Numbered from the stretch's first letter, positions 53,125 to 61,558 are shown. The stretch is DNA of 64,000 bases from Chloroflexota bacterium (GCA_019456165.1 VRUJ01000021.1:1-64000); one strand, 5' to 3'. Translations and numbers: made by a program. Notes: generated by a model not told the origin, from the letters alone.

Positions 53125-53537
53125 ATGACACCCGGTGGATTTCTGGTTATCCATGCTGCCAACGAAAAGAAAAATAAGTTACAAGAGGAAGAAGAAATGA
53201 CTAATTACTCAAAAGAAGAACTTCAAGGGGATTGGGAATTTAAATTTGTGCGCTCGGTAAGCGGCGCCTTCAAAAAACCGGAGGAGCTCGCCTTCGTAGT
53301 AGAGGAAGAAGCCCTTTCCGGCTGGAAATTGATAGAAAAATTCGACGACAACCGCATACGTTTCAAAAGACCTGCCAGCGCCAAAAGGAATGATGCTACC
53401 CTTCCAGCATATATTGAACCTTATACCGCACCCAATACGGTATTTCCGAGGCTGGTTTGGCCGGGCGCATTTTATTTGTCGTCTTTGGCACAATCGCGCT
53501 GATACTGCTGATCGCCAATGCCACAGTCGGCTTATAG
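53125..53537 (+). pseudogene. Frameshifted paralogue of the 53871-54386 protein
   Basis: The N-terminal 98 codons (MTPGGFLVIHAANEKK ... EEEEMTNYSKEELQGDWEFKFVRS) align throughout with the protein at 53871. At 53422 a duplicated TA shifts the frame to an early stop at 53502. Skipping it restores PYRTQYG, as in the paralogue, and a C-terminal membrane helix (RILFVVFGTIALILLIANAT) ending at TAG 53535-53537. The intact protein would have one TM segment. The change may be recent, because both parts remain well preserved. Confidence 0.7.
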
Positions 53538-53587
53538 CCCAAGTTATTACCGTTAGCAATAAAATTGCATATTCAAAGGAATTTAGC

Positions 53588-53830
53588 ATGGCAAAGCTAG
53601 ATGATTTACTCGCTCAAGAATTCGTATGCCAACGCTGCAATAACACTGGCGCGCACGTTGAGCGTTTGGCCATGACTGGCACAGGTCTTTCTCGTTTTAT
53701 TGACATCCAAAGACATCAATACGCATTCGCTTCTTGCGAAAACTGCGGCTTCACTGAGGTTTACAACCTAAAGATCCTGGAAGAGTTAGATGATCTAGGC
53801 ACAGTTTTAGATATAATATTTTCGAAGTAG
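53588..53830 (+). CDS. Small zinc-ribbon protein
   Basis: An 80-residue soluble protein. The cysteine pairs CQRC (about 15-18) and CENC (about 51-54) form a zinc ribbon, with a C-terminal strand-helix (GFTEVYNLKILEELDD). It resembles small zinc-ribbon nucleic-acid-binding proteins and has no further identifiable domain. AAGGAA stands before the ATG. It lies between the two paralogous genes, so the three may form an operon. Confidence 0.75.
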   Translation: MAKLDDLLAQEFVCQRCNNTGAHVERLAMTGTGLSRFIDIQRHQYAFASCENCGFTEVYNLKILEELDDLGTVLDIIFSK

Positions 53831-53870
53831 CGCTGCCGCATCCGAAATTCAACTAGTTGGAGATCAAATC

Positions 53871-54386
53871 ATGACAGATGGAGCATTTATCGCCATTCAC
53901 GCAGCTAAAAAAAGAAAACAGCGATTACGAAGAGAGGAAGAAGAAATGACCAGCTATAATTCCGACGACCTAGAAGGAAATTGGGAATTCAAGATCGTGC
54001 GCTCGGGGACGCCAGTCTTCCGCAAACCTGAGGTTTTCGAATCCCTGCTGGAAGAAGAATCCATGGCAGGCTGGGAACTGGTCGAAAAGCTAGACAACCA
54101 GCGAGTGCGCTTCAAACGGCCGCGCGATGCCCGCAGACGAGACGATATGCTGCCCCCGGGGATGGGTCCATACCGCACACAATACGGTTCAGCGGAGACT
54201 ACTGCCGTGATTGGCGTTGCCATCGGCGTAGCTTTGCTGCTTGCTTTCGGGATAATAGCTGCCTTCCTTTTTGGGGCAGACACCCCCAGCGATGCGCCTG
54301 ACTTTGTAGGCATTGCGACCATCGTTCCGGTAATAATAATTTTGTTCATTATCGGAATCCTAGCCTTCGTCCGGATTCGCAGATAA
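53871..54386 (+). CDS. Hypothetical two-helix membrane protein (intact paralogue)
   Basis: A 171-residue protein: a basic/acidic N-terminus (AAKKRKQRLRREEEE), a soluble domain (LEGNWEFKIVRSGTPVFRKPE ... AGWELVEKLDNQRVRFKRP) and two C-terminal TM helices (about 115-135 and 148-167). An internal ATG after a GA-rich stretch (MTSYNSDDLEG) could be an alternative start. The same arrangement exists in the paralogue. The soluble domain has the WEL(V/I)EK and RVRFKRP pattern seen in DUF4177-like small proteins, but I do not assign it. The function is unknown. Confidence 0.65.
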   Translation: MTDGAFIAIHAAKKRKQRLRREEEEMTSYNSDDLEGNWEFKIVRSGTPVFRKPEVFESLLEEESMAGWELVEKLDNQRVRFKRPRDARRRDDMLPPGMGPYRTQYGSAETTAVIGVAIGVALLLAFGIIAAFLFGADTPSDAPDFVGIATIVPVIIILFIIGILAFVRIRR

Positions 54387-54427
54387 ATTTATATAAAACT
54401 CCCCATCGGATAACACGTCAACCGGGA

Positions 54428-54443
54428 TGTTTCACGTGAAACA
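54428..54443. promoter_or_regulatory. parS site 1 (ParB-binding palindrome)
   Basis: TGTTTCACGTGAAACA is a perfect match to the 16-bp bacterial parS consensus. It lies in the gap between the paralogue gene and the YhfC-type gene. ParB loads here for chromosome segregation, and such sites usually cluster near the origin. Confidence 0.93.
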
Positions 54444-54544
54444 TCCTGTTGGTTTGCTTAGTCACTTTCTTTTAGGTAGCGGATATCCCTCCCAATTCTA
54501 TAAATACATAATACAATTAATGCCTATTAGAGTATAGCAATCAA

Positions 54545-54560
54545 TGTTTCACGTGAAACA
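54545..54560. promoter_or_regulatory. parS site 2 (ParB-binding palindrome)
   Basis: A second perfect TGTTTCACGTGAAACA, 117 bp after the first and just before the ribosome binding site (GGAG) of the YhfC-type gene. ParB spreading could affect expression of that gene. Confidence 0.93.
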
Positions 54561-54572
54561 CCTGGAGAACCC

Positions 54573-55532
54573 ATGAAAGGGCTTCGCTACTTCACAATAA
54601 TAACCTTTATCTTCATAACAATTTGCATTGCCACTTACTTATTAGCTGCCCCAGAAGCAATTCCCCCATTTATAAGTGCAGTGCTCATGATCGTACTACC
54701 CCTCGGGCTGGGTATCTTCCTGGCGGTTAAATTGAAGGCTGATTGGTATATCTACGGCATTGGATTGGCCACATTTATCGGGTCTCAAGTCGCCCACATC
54801 CCTTTCAATCAGTGGACGCTAATGCCCTATCTCGAAGGTTTAGGGCTTAATTTGGCTCCCGGAAGCGCGGATTTGGCCTTTTTTGGGATCGTACTTGGGC
54901 TTTCAGCCGGAATTTTCGAGGAAACTGCACGATACATCGTTTACCGCCGCTGGCTGGAGAAAGCTCGCACTTGGAAGGATGCGATGATGTTTGGGGCCGG
55001 CCACGGGGGCATGGAAGCTATGTTCATCGGTGTATTAGCGCTTTTAAGCTTCCTAAACTTTTTCACTTTGCGCAATGCTAATTTAACCGCATTTGTGCCC
55101 CCAGAAGAGATTGAAGCCACACGCCTGGCGGTAGATGCTTTTTGGAACCTGCCCTGGTACATTCAGCTGATGCCATTACTCGAGCGTATATCCGCAATGC
55201 TCTTTCACCTCAGCGCAGCCCTTTTGGTCATGCAAGCCATCACCCGGCGCAATATTGCATGGTTCTTTGCCGCCATATTATGGCACACGCTATTTAATGC
55301 GATAGCAGTTTTCGCTAGCTTTACCTGGGGCATAGTCCCTGCGGAAACCCTGATTTTCATAGCAGGGTTACTGAGTTTGATGATCATTCTAGCATTGCGC
55401 GAAGACTCAGAGCCTGAAACCCTTGACCTTTCCATGGAACCCCCGGATGGCACTGGGATGAATAAGCCCCGGATTCCCGACAGACCTGATCCAATTACTT
55501 CCGAAAAACTGAAGGACACCCGTTATGACTAA
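54573..55532 (+). CDS. YhfC-type intramembrane metalloprotease-like protein
   Basis: A 319-residue multi-pass membrane protein (about eight helices). The YhfC/glutamic intramembrane protease hallmark is present: FEETARYIVYRRWL (Glu-Glu and Arg) followed by MFGAGHGGMEAMFIG (His and Glu), and a late WHTLFNAIAVF (His, Asn). These residues suggest a CAAX-protease-like active site. It ends in a proline-rich cytoplasmic tail. It overlaps the following ABC ATPase gene by 8 bp, so it is likely part of the ABC-2 operon. Confidence 0.88.
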   Translation: MKGLRYFTIITFIFITICIATYLLAAPEAIPPFISAVLMIVLPLGLGIFLAVKLKADWYIYGIGLATFIGSQVAHIPFNQWTLMPYLEGLGLNLAPGSADLAFFGIVLGLSAGIFEETARYIVYRRWLEKARTWKDAMMFGAGHGGMEAMFIGVLALLSFLNFFTLRNANLTAFVPPEEIEATRLAVDAFWNLPWYIQLMPLLERISAMLFHLSAALLVMQAITRRNIAWFFAAILWHTLFNAIAVFASFTWGIVPAETLIFIAGLLSLMIILALREDSEPETLDLSMEPPDGTGMNKPRIPDRPDPITSEKLKDTRYD

Positions 55533-56457
55533 TACTAATAATAAAGCTATGATCCAGACAGACAACCTTTCTAAGCATTTTGGCGAGTTAGCAGCCGTAG
55601 ATGGCTTAACTATTTCCATACCTGCTGGTGAGATATTCGGGCTTCTAGGTCCCAATGGAGCCGGAAAAACCACCACAATTCGTTTGCTCACTGCTCTTAT
55701 TGCCCCTACAAACGGAACCGCCCATATCGCCGGCTTTGAAGTGGGTAAGCAAGATACCGACATTCGCAGGAATGTGGGCATCCTGACTGAATCTCCCGGC
55801 TTGTACGACCGGCTCAGCGCGGAGTGCAACCTGGGCTTCTTCGCTGAGTTATACGAAGTTGAGCATGTTGCCGAACAAGTAGAGCGTTATCTTCGCATGC
55901 TGGGCTTGTGGGATCGCCGCAATGAAGCTGTGGGCACATTTTCGAAAGGAATGCGCCAGAAACTGGCTATCGCCCGCGCTTTGCTGCACGAGCCTTCCGT
56001 GCTCTTCTTGGATGAACCCACCAGCGGCCTGGACCCCGAAGCGGCTCTTCTGGTGCGCGAGTTCATCAACGAATTGCGTCAGGATGGTCGCGCAATTCTC
56101 ATCTGCACCCACAACCTGGATGAGGCCGACCGTTTGGCCGACCGCATCGCGATCTTCAATTCCCGCTTGTTGGCCCTGGATACCCCCACAGCTTTGCGGC
56201 GCCAACTGTATGGCCGTTCCGTCGTTTTTCATCTTTCAAAGGCCGAACCCCGCTTCGCACAGGCTGTTGAGTCGAAGGATTTCGTCCAAACTGCGAAGAT
56301 CATGGACAACAAGCTGGTTGTCACCCTGGAGGATCCGGAAACTCACAACCCGGCGCTGGTGCGCAGCTTAGTTGAAATTGGTGCAGAGATCCAATTCGTG
56401 GGCGAGCTGCGCCGCTCGCTGGAAGATGTTTACTTACGCATGGTGCGCGATGAATAA
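55525..56457 (+). CDS. ABC transporter ATP-binding protein (ABC-2 type)
   Basis: A 310-residue ATPase. Walker A is GPNGAGKTTT, the signature is FSKGMRQKLAIARALL, Walker B FLDEPTSGLDPE and the switch His is in TCTHNLDEADR. The extended C-terminus (residues about 220-310) is typical of export ATPases of the CcmA/NatA class. It pairs with the permease at 56536. The substrate is not visible. Together with a YtrA-type GntR gene upstream it resembles Firmicute Ytr-like exporters or stress-response systems. Confidence 0.94.
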   Translation: MTNTNNKAMIQTDNLSKHFGELAAVDGLTISIPAGEIFGLLGPNGAGKTTTIRLLTALIAPTNGTAHIAGFEVGKQDTDIRRNVGILTESPGLYDRLSAECNLGFFAELYEVEHVAEQVERYLRMLGLWDRRNEAVGTFSKGMRQKLAIARALLHEPSVLFLDEPTSGLDPEAALLVREFINELRQDGRAILICTHNLDEADRLADRIAIFNSRLLALDTPTALRRQLYGRSVVFHLSKAEPRFAQAVESKDFVQTAKIMDNKLVVTLEDPETHNPALVRSLVEIGAEIQFVGELRRSLEDVYLRMVRDE

Positions 56458-56464
56458 TCTGGTC

Positions 56465-56492
56465 GTAGGGGTGAGGCATGCCTCGTCCCTAC
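56465..56492. repeat. Palindromic repeat between ABC genes
   Basis: GTAGGG(G)T-GAGGCATGCCTC-GTCCCTAC forms a nested palindrome: GAGGCATGCCTC is perfect and is flanked by GTAGGG/CCCTAC. It resembles a REP-type intergenic element. It could reduce readthrough from the ATPase gene into the permease gene. Confidence 0.55.
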
Positions 56493-56535
56493 ATTTCACG
56501 CTATTTTGCTATTATAGAAACAACAAGGTGCAAAA

Positions 56536-57324
56536 ATGAACAAAATAAAGGTAATGATCCGTAAAGAATGGTCCGAGGTCTTCAAAAACCGCTTCGTTTT
56601 CTTCGTGGTGGCGTTCATGCCGCTGTTCTTCACCGCCATGCCGCTCATCATCCTGTATACCTCCAGGGATTCTGGCGAAAGCACCATGGGCATGGGCGAT
56701 GTGCCTCCCGAATTCAGCGCGATGTGTGATACCACCAGCGGTGCGGAATGTTTTCAATCCTTCATCGTTTCACAGTTCCTGTTGCTATTCCTGATGATAC
56801 CCATCATCATTCCCGTAACGATTGCCTCTTACAGTATCGTGGGTGAGAAAACCACGCGCACCCTGGAACCTTTGCTGGCAACGCCTATCACCACCGGAGA
56901 ACTCCTTGCGGGTAAAACCCTGGCAGCCACCATCCCTGCATTGGCGGCTACATGGGGCAGCTATCTTATCTTTGTGATCGGCACGAATGTAATACTTTCA
57001 AACCCAGTCGTTACGGGCAGCCTTATAGAGCCCCTGTGGCTGTTAGCCATTTTCGGCGTTGGTCCGCTGCTATCTATTGCAGGGGTAAGTATCGCTGTGA
57101 TGATTTCGTCGCGCGTCAATGATCCGCGCGTGGCCGAGCAATTATCCGCACTGGTCATCATGCCCCTGCTCCTGCTATTTTTGGGCCAGACGCTCGGCTT
57201 GATCTTCGTCGACCAAACTGTGATCATCTGGATCGGCCTGGCAATGGCGATCATTGATGGAGTACTGCTCTATTTTGCTTCGCAGATCTTCCAGCGCGAA
57301 ACTATCCTCACTCGCTGGAAATAA
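56536..57324 (+). CDS. ABC-2 type transporter permease
   Basis: A 262-residue permease with six hydrophobic segments. The first lies at 16-35 (FVFFVVAFMPLFFTAMPLII), followed by an extracytoplasmic loop containing two cysteines (MCDTTSGAECF). The typical cytoplasmic motif EKTTRTLEPLLATPI is present. It is the partner of the preceding ATPase. The substrate could be a lipid, drug, peptide or Na+ as in NatAB-like systems. The motif set does not discriminate. Confidence 0.9.
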   Translation: MNKIKVMIRKEWSEVFKNRFVFFVVAFMPLFFTAMPLIILYTSRDSGESTMGMGDVPPEFSAMCDTTSGAECFQSFIVSQFLLLFLMIPIIIPVTIASYSIVGEKTTRTLEPLLATPITTGELLAGKTLAATIPALAATWGSYLIFVIGTNVILSNPVVTGSLIEPLWLLAIFGVGPLLSIAGVSIAVMISSRVNDPRVAEQLSALVIMPLLLLFLGQTLGLIFVDQTVIIWIGLAMAIIDGVLLYFASQIFQRETILTRWK

Positions 57325-57343
57325 CCCTCCTAGGGAGCCTATA

Positions 57344-58102
57344 ATGAAAATAAAAGTGTTTCTTACCCTGATAATAATATTATTTATCCTTCCGGAAATC
57401 ACAGTATCGGCCCAATCCGACGAAGAAGAACTCAAGCTAAGTCTAAGCAGAGATTTCGGTTTTGGCGGTTTTGGTGGGGATATCCAGGGCACTTTTAGTA
57501 TGCGCGTCTCTGGCCCAGATGATTTGGTGTTTGTCGAGTTTTATATCGACGGCCAACTGGTGGGCAGCGATGACGAAGAGCCTTTCAGCTACCAATTCAA
57601 CACCGACGCCTATGAACCCGGCGTTCATTCCATGCACGCGGTCGGTTTCACAGCCGCTGATGAAGAGATTGTTTCAAACCAGATCAGACGCGATTTCCTC
57701 AGCGGGGAAGATGCCTTTGGCAGCATAATTAAAATGCTGGTGCCCATACTTGGCATCATCATCCTTATAACCCTAATTGGTGTTATCGGTCCTATTGTTT
57801 TCAACCGCGGCGGTAAAGATTTCCAACACGGAAAATACAGCCGCGCCGCCGGAGGTGCGGTTTGCCCAAGATGCCAGCTGCCATACTCGCGCAGCATGCT
57901 GTCACCCAACCTGATCATAGGAAAGCTGCAGCGCTGCCCGCACTGTGGTAAGTTAGCTATCGTGCGAGCTGCCTCTGCCTCAGATCTAGAGGCTGCGGAA
58001 GCGCGCTTACTCCAAGATAGCCAGGAGGGCAGCCTGCAACCCGAGGAGAGTGAAGAAGAACGCCTGCAGCGCATGATTGACGCTTCACGCTTTGAGGATT
58101 GA
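57344..58102 (+). CDS. Secreted Ig-like/zinc-ribbon membrane protein
   Basis: A 252-residue protein from MKIKVFLTL (AGGGAG upstream). It has a signal peptide (about 1-23, ending VSAQ), then a beta-sandwich domain (about 30-120; FVEFYIDGQLVGSDDEEPFSYQFN resembles bacterial Ig-like carbohydrate/cell-surface domains). One TM helix follows (about 130-152, MLVPILGIIILITLIGVIGPIVF), then a cytoplasmic zinc ribbon (C-x2-C in VCPRCQLPYS and C-x2-C in RCPHCGKL) and an acidic tail. It follows the ABC permease by 19 bp and may work with the transporter. Confidence 0.75.
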   Translation: MKIKVFLTLIIILFILPEITVSAQSDEEELKLSLSRDFGFGGFGGDIQGTFSMRVSGPDDLVFVEFYIDGQLVGSDDEEPFSYQFNTDAYEPGVHSMHAVGFTAADEEIVSNQIRRDFLSGEDAFGSIIKMLVPILGIIILITLIGVIGPIVFNRGGKDFQHGKYSRAAGGAVCPRCQLPYSRSMLSPNLIIGKLQRCPHCGKLAIVRAASASDLEAAEARLLQDSQEGSLQPEESEEERLQRMIDASRFED

Positions 58103-58210
58103 GAGCGCAATTATTACTGTAGCCTTGTGCCCGGATTGTTTTAGGAATAAATTCTCCCACTAAGGGCTAAATCACGGTTTGTGATTTATAATTGAGCCTC
58201 ACAAATCTGA

Positions 58211-58678
58211 GTGAGGTATGATCCATTGAAACGTGAAGTGCGCTACCAGGGAGCGATCATTGAGAAGCATCACATTCTCCTAATAAAACACACCGAGCAC
58301 AGTGGTGGACGTTCGTACTGGGTTATCCCCGGAGGCGGCCTCGAGGACGGCGAATTTGAAGAAAAGTGTGTAATTCGCGAAATGAACGAGGAGACCAACC
58401 TGGTAGTCAGCGTTGAGCGTTTACTAATTGAAGAAACGGAGCTTGGCGGCATATACCAGAGACGAAGGACCTATTTGTGCAAGCCCATCAGCGGTAATGC
58501 CCAACCAGGTGTTGAACCTGAGACAGAGGCAAACCAGCACTATGCCATAACAGAGGTGCGTTGGTTCGATTTGCGCGATGAAAACGCTTGGGACGAGCAA
58601 ATGAAGAACGATACGATAACCTACCCGCAAGTGCAGCAGATCCGCACGATCTTAGGATATGAGCACAATAAAGTATAA
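58211..58678 (+). CDS. Nudix hydrolase
   Basis: A 155-residue pyrophosphohydrolase of unknown substrate. The Nudix box GGGLEDGEFEEKCVIREMNEETNL fits G-x5-E-x7-R-E-x-x-E-E. The start is a GTG at 58211. An in-frame TTG five codons later, with GAGG upstream, is equally plausible. It ends 10 bp before the next gene, so co-transcription with the GNAT gene is likely. Confidence 0.92.
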   Translation: MRYDPLKREVRYQGAIIEKHHILLIKHTEHSGGRSYWVIPGGGLEDGEFEEKCVIREMNEETNLVVSVERLLIEETELGGIYQRRRTYLCKPISGNAQPGVEPETEANQHYAITEVRWFDLRDENAWDEQMKNDTITYPQVQQIRTILGYEHNKV

Positions 58679-58688
58679 AACACGGTAA

Positions 58689-59261
58689 ATGATTATGAAA
58701 ACCCTGGAATTTCACCCCTTAAGCAAAGAACGCTGGCCGGATCTCGAAGAACTGTTTGGCAAACGCGGCGCTTATGGCGGCTGCTGGTGTATGTGGTGGC
58801 GAGAAACGCGCCGCGAGTTTGAGGAGCTTCAAGGTGAAGGCAATCGCAAAGCCATGCAGGCCATCGTTGATTCCGGGGAAGTCCCCGGTATTTTGGCATA
58901 TTCTGAGGGACAAGCGGTGGGCTGGTGCTCGGTTGCCCCGCGTGAAAATTACGCCTCCCTCAACCGCTCGCATGTGCTCAAGCCCTTGGACGATACGCCT
59001 GTTTGGTCAATCGTGTGCTTCTTCATTGGCAAAGACCACCGCGGCCAGGGGATTGCCTCAGGACTAATCCAAGCGGCCATTGCGTACGTGCGCAACCAGG
59101 GAGGCAAGATGCTGGAGGCTTATCCAACACTGCCGCGCAGTGAGAATGTGCCTCCGGTCTCTAGTTTTATGGGCTTGCCATCTTTGTTTACAAAAGCTGG
59201 ATTTGTCGAGGCGGCCAGACCTTCAAAAAGCAAAGTAGTTATGCGCTACACGATCAAATAA
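58689..59261 (+). CDS. GNAT-family N-acetyltransferase
   Basis: A 190-residue acetyltransferase. Acetyl-CoA loop: GKDHRGQGIASGLIQAAI, matching R/Q-x2-G-x-G/A. The early Cys/Trp cluster GGCWCMWW (about 31-38) is typical of a GNAT subgroup with an N-terminal metal-like or Cys-rich loop. The acceptor substrate is unknown. Two near in-frame ATGs (58689, 58695) could start it. Confidence 0.88.
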   Translation: MIMKTLEFHPLSKERWPDLEELFGKRGAYGGCWCMWWRETRREFEELQGEGNRKAMQAIVDSGEVPGILAYSEGQAVGWCSVAPRENYASLNRSHVLKPLDDTPVWSIVCFFIGKDHRGQGIASGLIQAAIAYVRNQGGKMLEAYPTLPRSENVPPVSSFMGLPSLFTKAGFVEAARPSKSKVVMRYTIK

Positions 59262-59292
59262 ATTTGCGGGGGCAGAGACATAAAGGTGAAAT

Positions 59293-60033
59293 ATGGAATC
59301 AATTAAAGACCAACGAAAATTCCTGCACAATGATCTTTGGAAAGAATGGGAAAGTATCGACAGGGATCAAAAAAAGGGCATTAAGCCCCCAGCGGTGCAA
59401 AAACCTTACCCGCCAGAGGCTCCTATTATTGATCTGGTCGCGGTTCAAGATTTGACGGTGGGTGAAATGCCGCTGGTGGAAGCACTCAAACGTCGAAAAA
59501 GCCGCAGGGATTTCACACAAGAATCGCTTACGATAGAGGAACTATCTTTCTTGCTTTGGTCTACGCAAGGAGTGCTCGGGGAAAATAAAAAACGCGGCGC
59601 TTTATTTAGGCCGGTGCCCTCTGCCGGGGCGCGGCATCCCTTTGAAACTTACCTGCTCATCAACCGCGTCGCTGGACTTCAAGCTGGCTTGTATAGATAC
59701 CTATCTCTGGAACACAAACTGTGCTTCTTAGCTACCGAATCCGAATTGTTTTCCCGGGCTCAAGATGAGTACTGGCTGCAGAAGAATGAAGCTGTGCTCT
59801 TTATCTGGACGATAACCCCTTACCGCACGGAATGGCGCTATGGGGTCCTGGCTCATAAGATGATCGCCATGGAGGCAGGCCATATTTGCCAGAACCTTTA
59901 CCTGGCGTGTGAGGCCATCCATGCCGGGGCTTGCGCGATCGGAGCATTCTGGCAGAAAGAAATGGACGCCCTCCTGGACATTGATGGAGAGGACGAATTC
60001 GCCATTTACCTCGCCCGGGTTGGAAAAGTCTGA
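59293..60033 (+). CDS. SagB/ThcOx-type FMN-dependent oxidoreductase
   Basis: A 246-residue nitroreductase-fold protein. Recognisable blocks are KRRKSRRDFTQESLTIEELSFLLWSTQGV, RPVPSAGARHPFETYLL, GLYRYLSLEHKL and MEAGHICQNLYLACEAIHAGACAIGAF. SagB-type enzymes oxidise azolines to azoles in peptide natural products. Here no cyclodehydratase or precursor peptide gene is adjacent, so a stand-alone redox role is possible. AGGTG precedes the ATG. It is in line with Nudix and GNAT genes. Confidence 0.85.
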   Translation: MESIKDQRKFLHNDLWKEWESIDRDQKKGIKPPAVQKPYPPEAPIIDLVAVQDLTVGEMPLVEALKRRKSRRDFTQESLTIEELSFLLWSTQGVLGENKKRGALFRPVPSAGARHPFETYLLINRVAGLQAGLYRYLSLEHKLCFLATESELFSRAQDEYWLQKNEAVLFIWTITPYRTEWRYGVLAHKMIAMEAGHICQNLYLACEAIHAGACAIGAFWQKEMDALLDIDGEDEFAIYLARVGKV

Positions 60034-60219
60034 GGGAAAGACAAGATGCAGTAAAAAGCTTCCACACTTTGAGAAGCTCAAGGCATCGTGGAATACTTCA
60101 AGGTATTTCAAAACGTCTTTACAAAAAGACCTACCCCACTTCCCCACAAGTTTGACTCGATAATTCTTTAATGCTAAACTAGTTACCCTGAGGTAAAGAT
60201 AAACAATGGGAGGCTGGCT
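60034..60219. other. Intergenic region, nothing recognised
   Basis: Sequence between the SagB-type gene and a small open frame. A GGGAGG ribosome binding site appears at its right end. I see no RNA gene or terminator-like hairpin. Confidence 0.4.
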
Positions 60220-60381
60220 ATGCACAGCCAAAGACCGGAAGCAAATATTGTAGATCTTGTAGATATCGACGGTGAGGATTTCATAAGTAGTTCCACATAC
60301 AAATTTATGAACTATGGTAAAGAGAGTGTTGTAGAACATTTGTTCTTGTTGGGATATAATATTATTTTATACGAGTTTTGA
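60220..60381 (+). CDS. Small hypothetical protein (53 residues)
   Basis: A small gene candidate with GGGAGG six bases before ATG. It encodes 53 residues (MHSQRPEANIVDLVDIDGED ... EHLFLLGYNIILYEF). The acidic N-terminal half and hydrophobic C-terminal half give no recognised domain. The stop is 18 bp before the next gene's ATG. The ribosome binding site and codon pattern support it, but conservation is untested. Confidence 0.5.
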   Translation: MHSQRPEANIVDLVDIDGEDFISSSTYKFMNYGKESVVEHLFLLGYNIILYEF

Positions 60382-60399
60382 TTAAGGAGAGACAAGATA

Positions 60400-61047
60400 A
60401 TGAAAAAACTATATATAATTCTAGTTTTATTTTTAGCGGCTTGCGCTACCGGACCAAGCGAGGATGATGTCCAAACTGCCATTGCCAAAACCCAGGCAGC
60501 CGAGCCTACCCAAACTCCTTCGCCCACTTCTTCTCCCACACTCACAAGCACTAGCACCATCCAACCCACCAACACTCCTCGACCCACAAATACCACGCCA
60601 CCGACACCAATCTCGGTTCGCGAAACAGCTTTCTCATCCACATTTTCAGAACTAAGAGATTACCTTCTATCCTTCAATTTCAATGATGGGATTTCTTCAA
60701 ATTGCTTTCTGGATAACACGCCGATTTGGACTGAGTGTGAAAACTTCACCTACTTTTTCAGAGACGAAGCGTCGCAATCTATTCAAATTATGCATGATGA
60801 CGAAAGTGTCGTAGGGATATTTGTAGTTTTTTTACCTGGAATTGCAGAAAAATATCCGGATGAAGTGACAACTGCTATTGGGATGCTTGAATTTCTCTTG
60901 GCCCAGGGACTGCCTGCCGCTACTATTCTCGGCGGGTCAGAAGTTCCCACTCGATTCGATGACTTTGTATATTTTGAAGGCTCCCTGAGTGAAGGCAAGA
61001 TATACGTTTGGCTGGATATCGCCATTGCAGAGGAAATATATGACTGA
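60400..61047 (+). CDS. Hypothetical lipoprotein
   Basis: A 215-residue lipoprotein. A short signal ends in the lipobox LFLAAC (Cys about 15), followed by a Thr/Pro/Ser linker (about 40 residues) and a globular domain (from SVRETAFSSTFSELRDYLLS) with a Cys pair in the CFLDNTPIWTEC segment. AAGGAG precedes the ATG. It resembles in style the lipoproteins at 10951 and 16357, but the domain is different and unrecognised. Confidence 0.7.
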   Translation: MKKLYIILVLFLAACATGPSEDDVQTAIAKTQAAEPTQTPSPTSSPTLTSTSTIQPTNTPRPTNTTPPTPISVRETAFSSTFSELRDYLLSFNFNDGISSNCFLDNTPIWTECENFTYFFRDEASQSIQIMHDDESVVGIFVVFLPGIAEKYPDEVTTAIGMLEFLLAQGLPAATILGGSEVPTRFDDFVYFEGSLSEGKIYVWLDIAIAEEIYD

Positions 61048-61122
61048 TTATTGTTTTGCTATTTCTGAAGAAATTGCTTAATTATTAACTAACTTTGTTT
61101 TCCAATAAGAATGGAGGATTAA

Positions 61123-61476
61123 ATGAACGAGAAGTACTACCGACTATCCGTGGTTATATTATTAGCTCTGATTTTTGTTGCAGTGGTTATCGATACAGGT
61201 TTACGATTACAGAATGCTGCACAGGAGAAAGCTAGACAAGAAGAACGAGCAGAACAACTGGAAACTCAAATAGAAACGGAGATAAATTTGATGACCCTTA
61301 ATGCAGGGAGTTCAGGTGACTTAGTGACCCTTTACATGGATCTGGCTTATGGCAACCCTAACGTTGATCGCATTTCTGAACAACAGCTATTAGCTACTGA
61401 GACGAACATGGATATCATGGCTAACATCTCAGAACAATTGGACTCGCTCGCTAAACTATTATTGCTGATGGATTAG
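61123..61476 (+). CDS. Hypothetical single-pass membrane coiled-coil protein
   Basis: A 117-residue protein: TM helix at about 8-27 (LSVVILLALIFVAVVIDTGL), then a charged helix with coiled-coil character (QEKARQEERAEQLETQIETEI) and a second helical part. GGAGG precedes its ATG. No family is recognised. It lies between a lipoprotein gene and the unknown-plus-PIN pair. Confidence 0.65.
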   Translation: MNEKYYRLSVVILLALIFVAVVIDTGLRLQNAAQEKARQEERAEQLETQIETEINLMTLNAGSSGDLVTLYMDLAYGNPNVDRISEQQLLATETNMDIMANISEQLDSLAKLLLLMD

Positions 61477-61558
61477 AGAGATTGACAATACAGCACTTTT
61501 GAGAATATACTTTTAGTGTGTTGAATTAATAAAACATCCACTATCAAAGGATTTAATT

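Noticed and set aside
59728-60339. 203-codon minus-strand open frame
   Set aside because: It lies antisense to the SagB-type gene and the gap after it, and has no domain or ribosome binding site.
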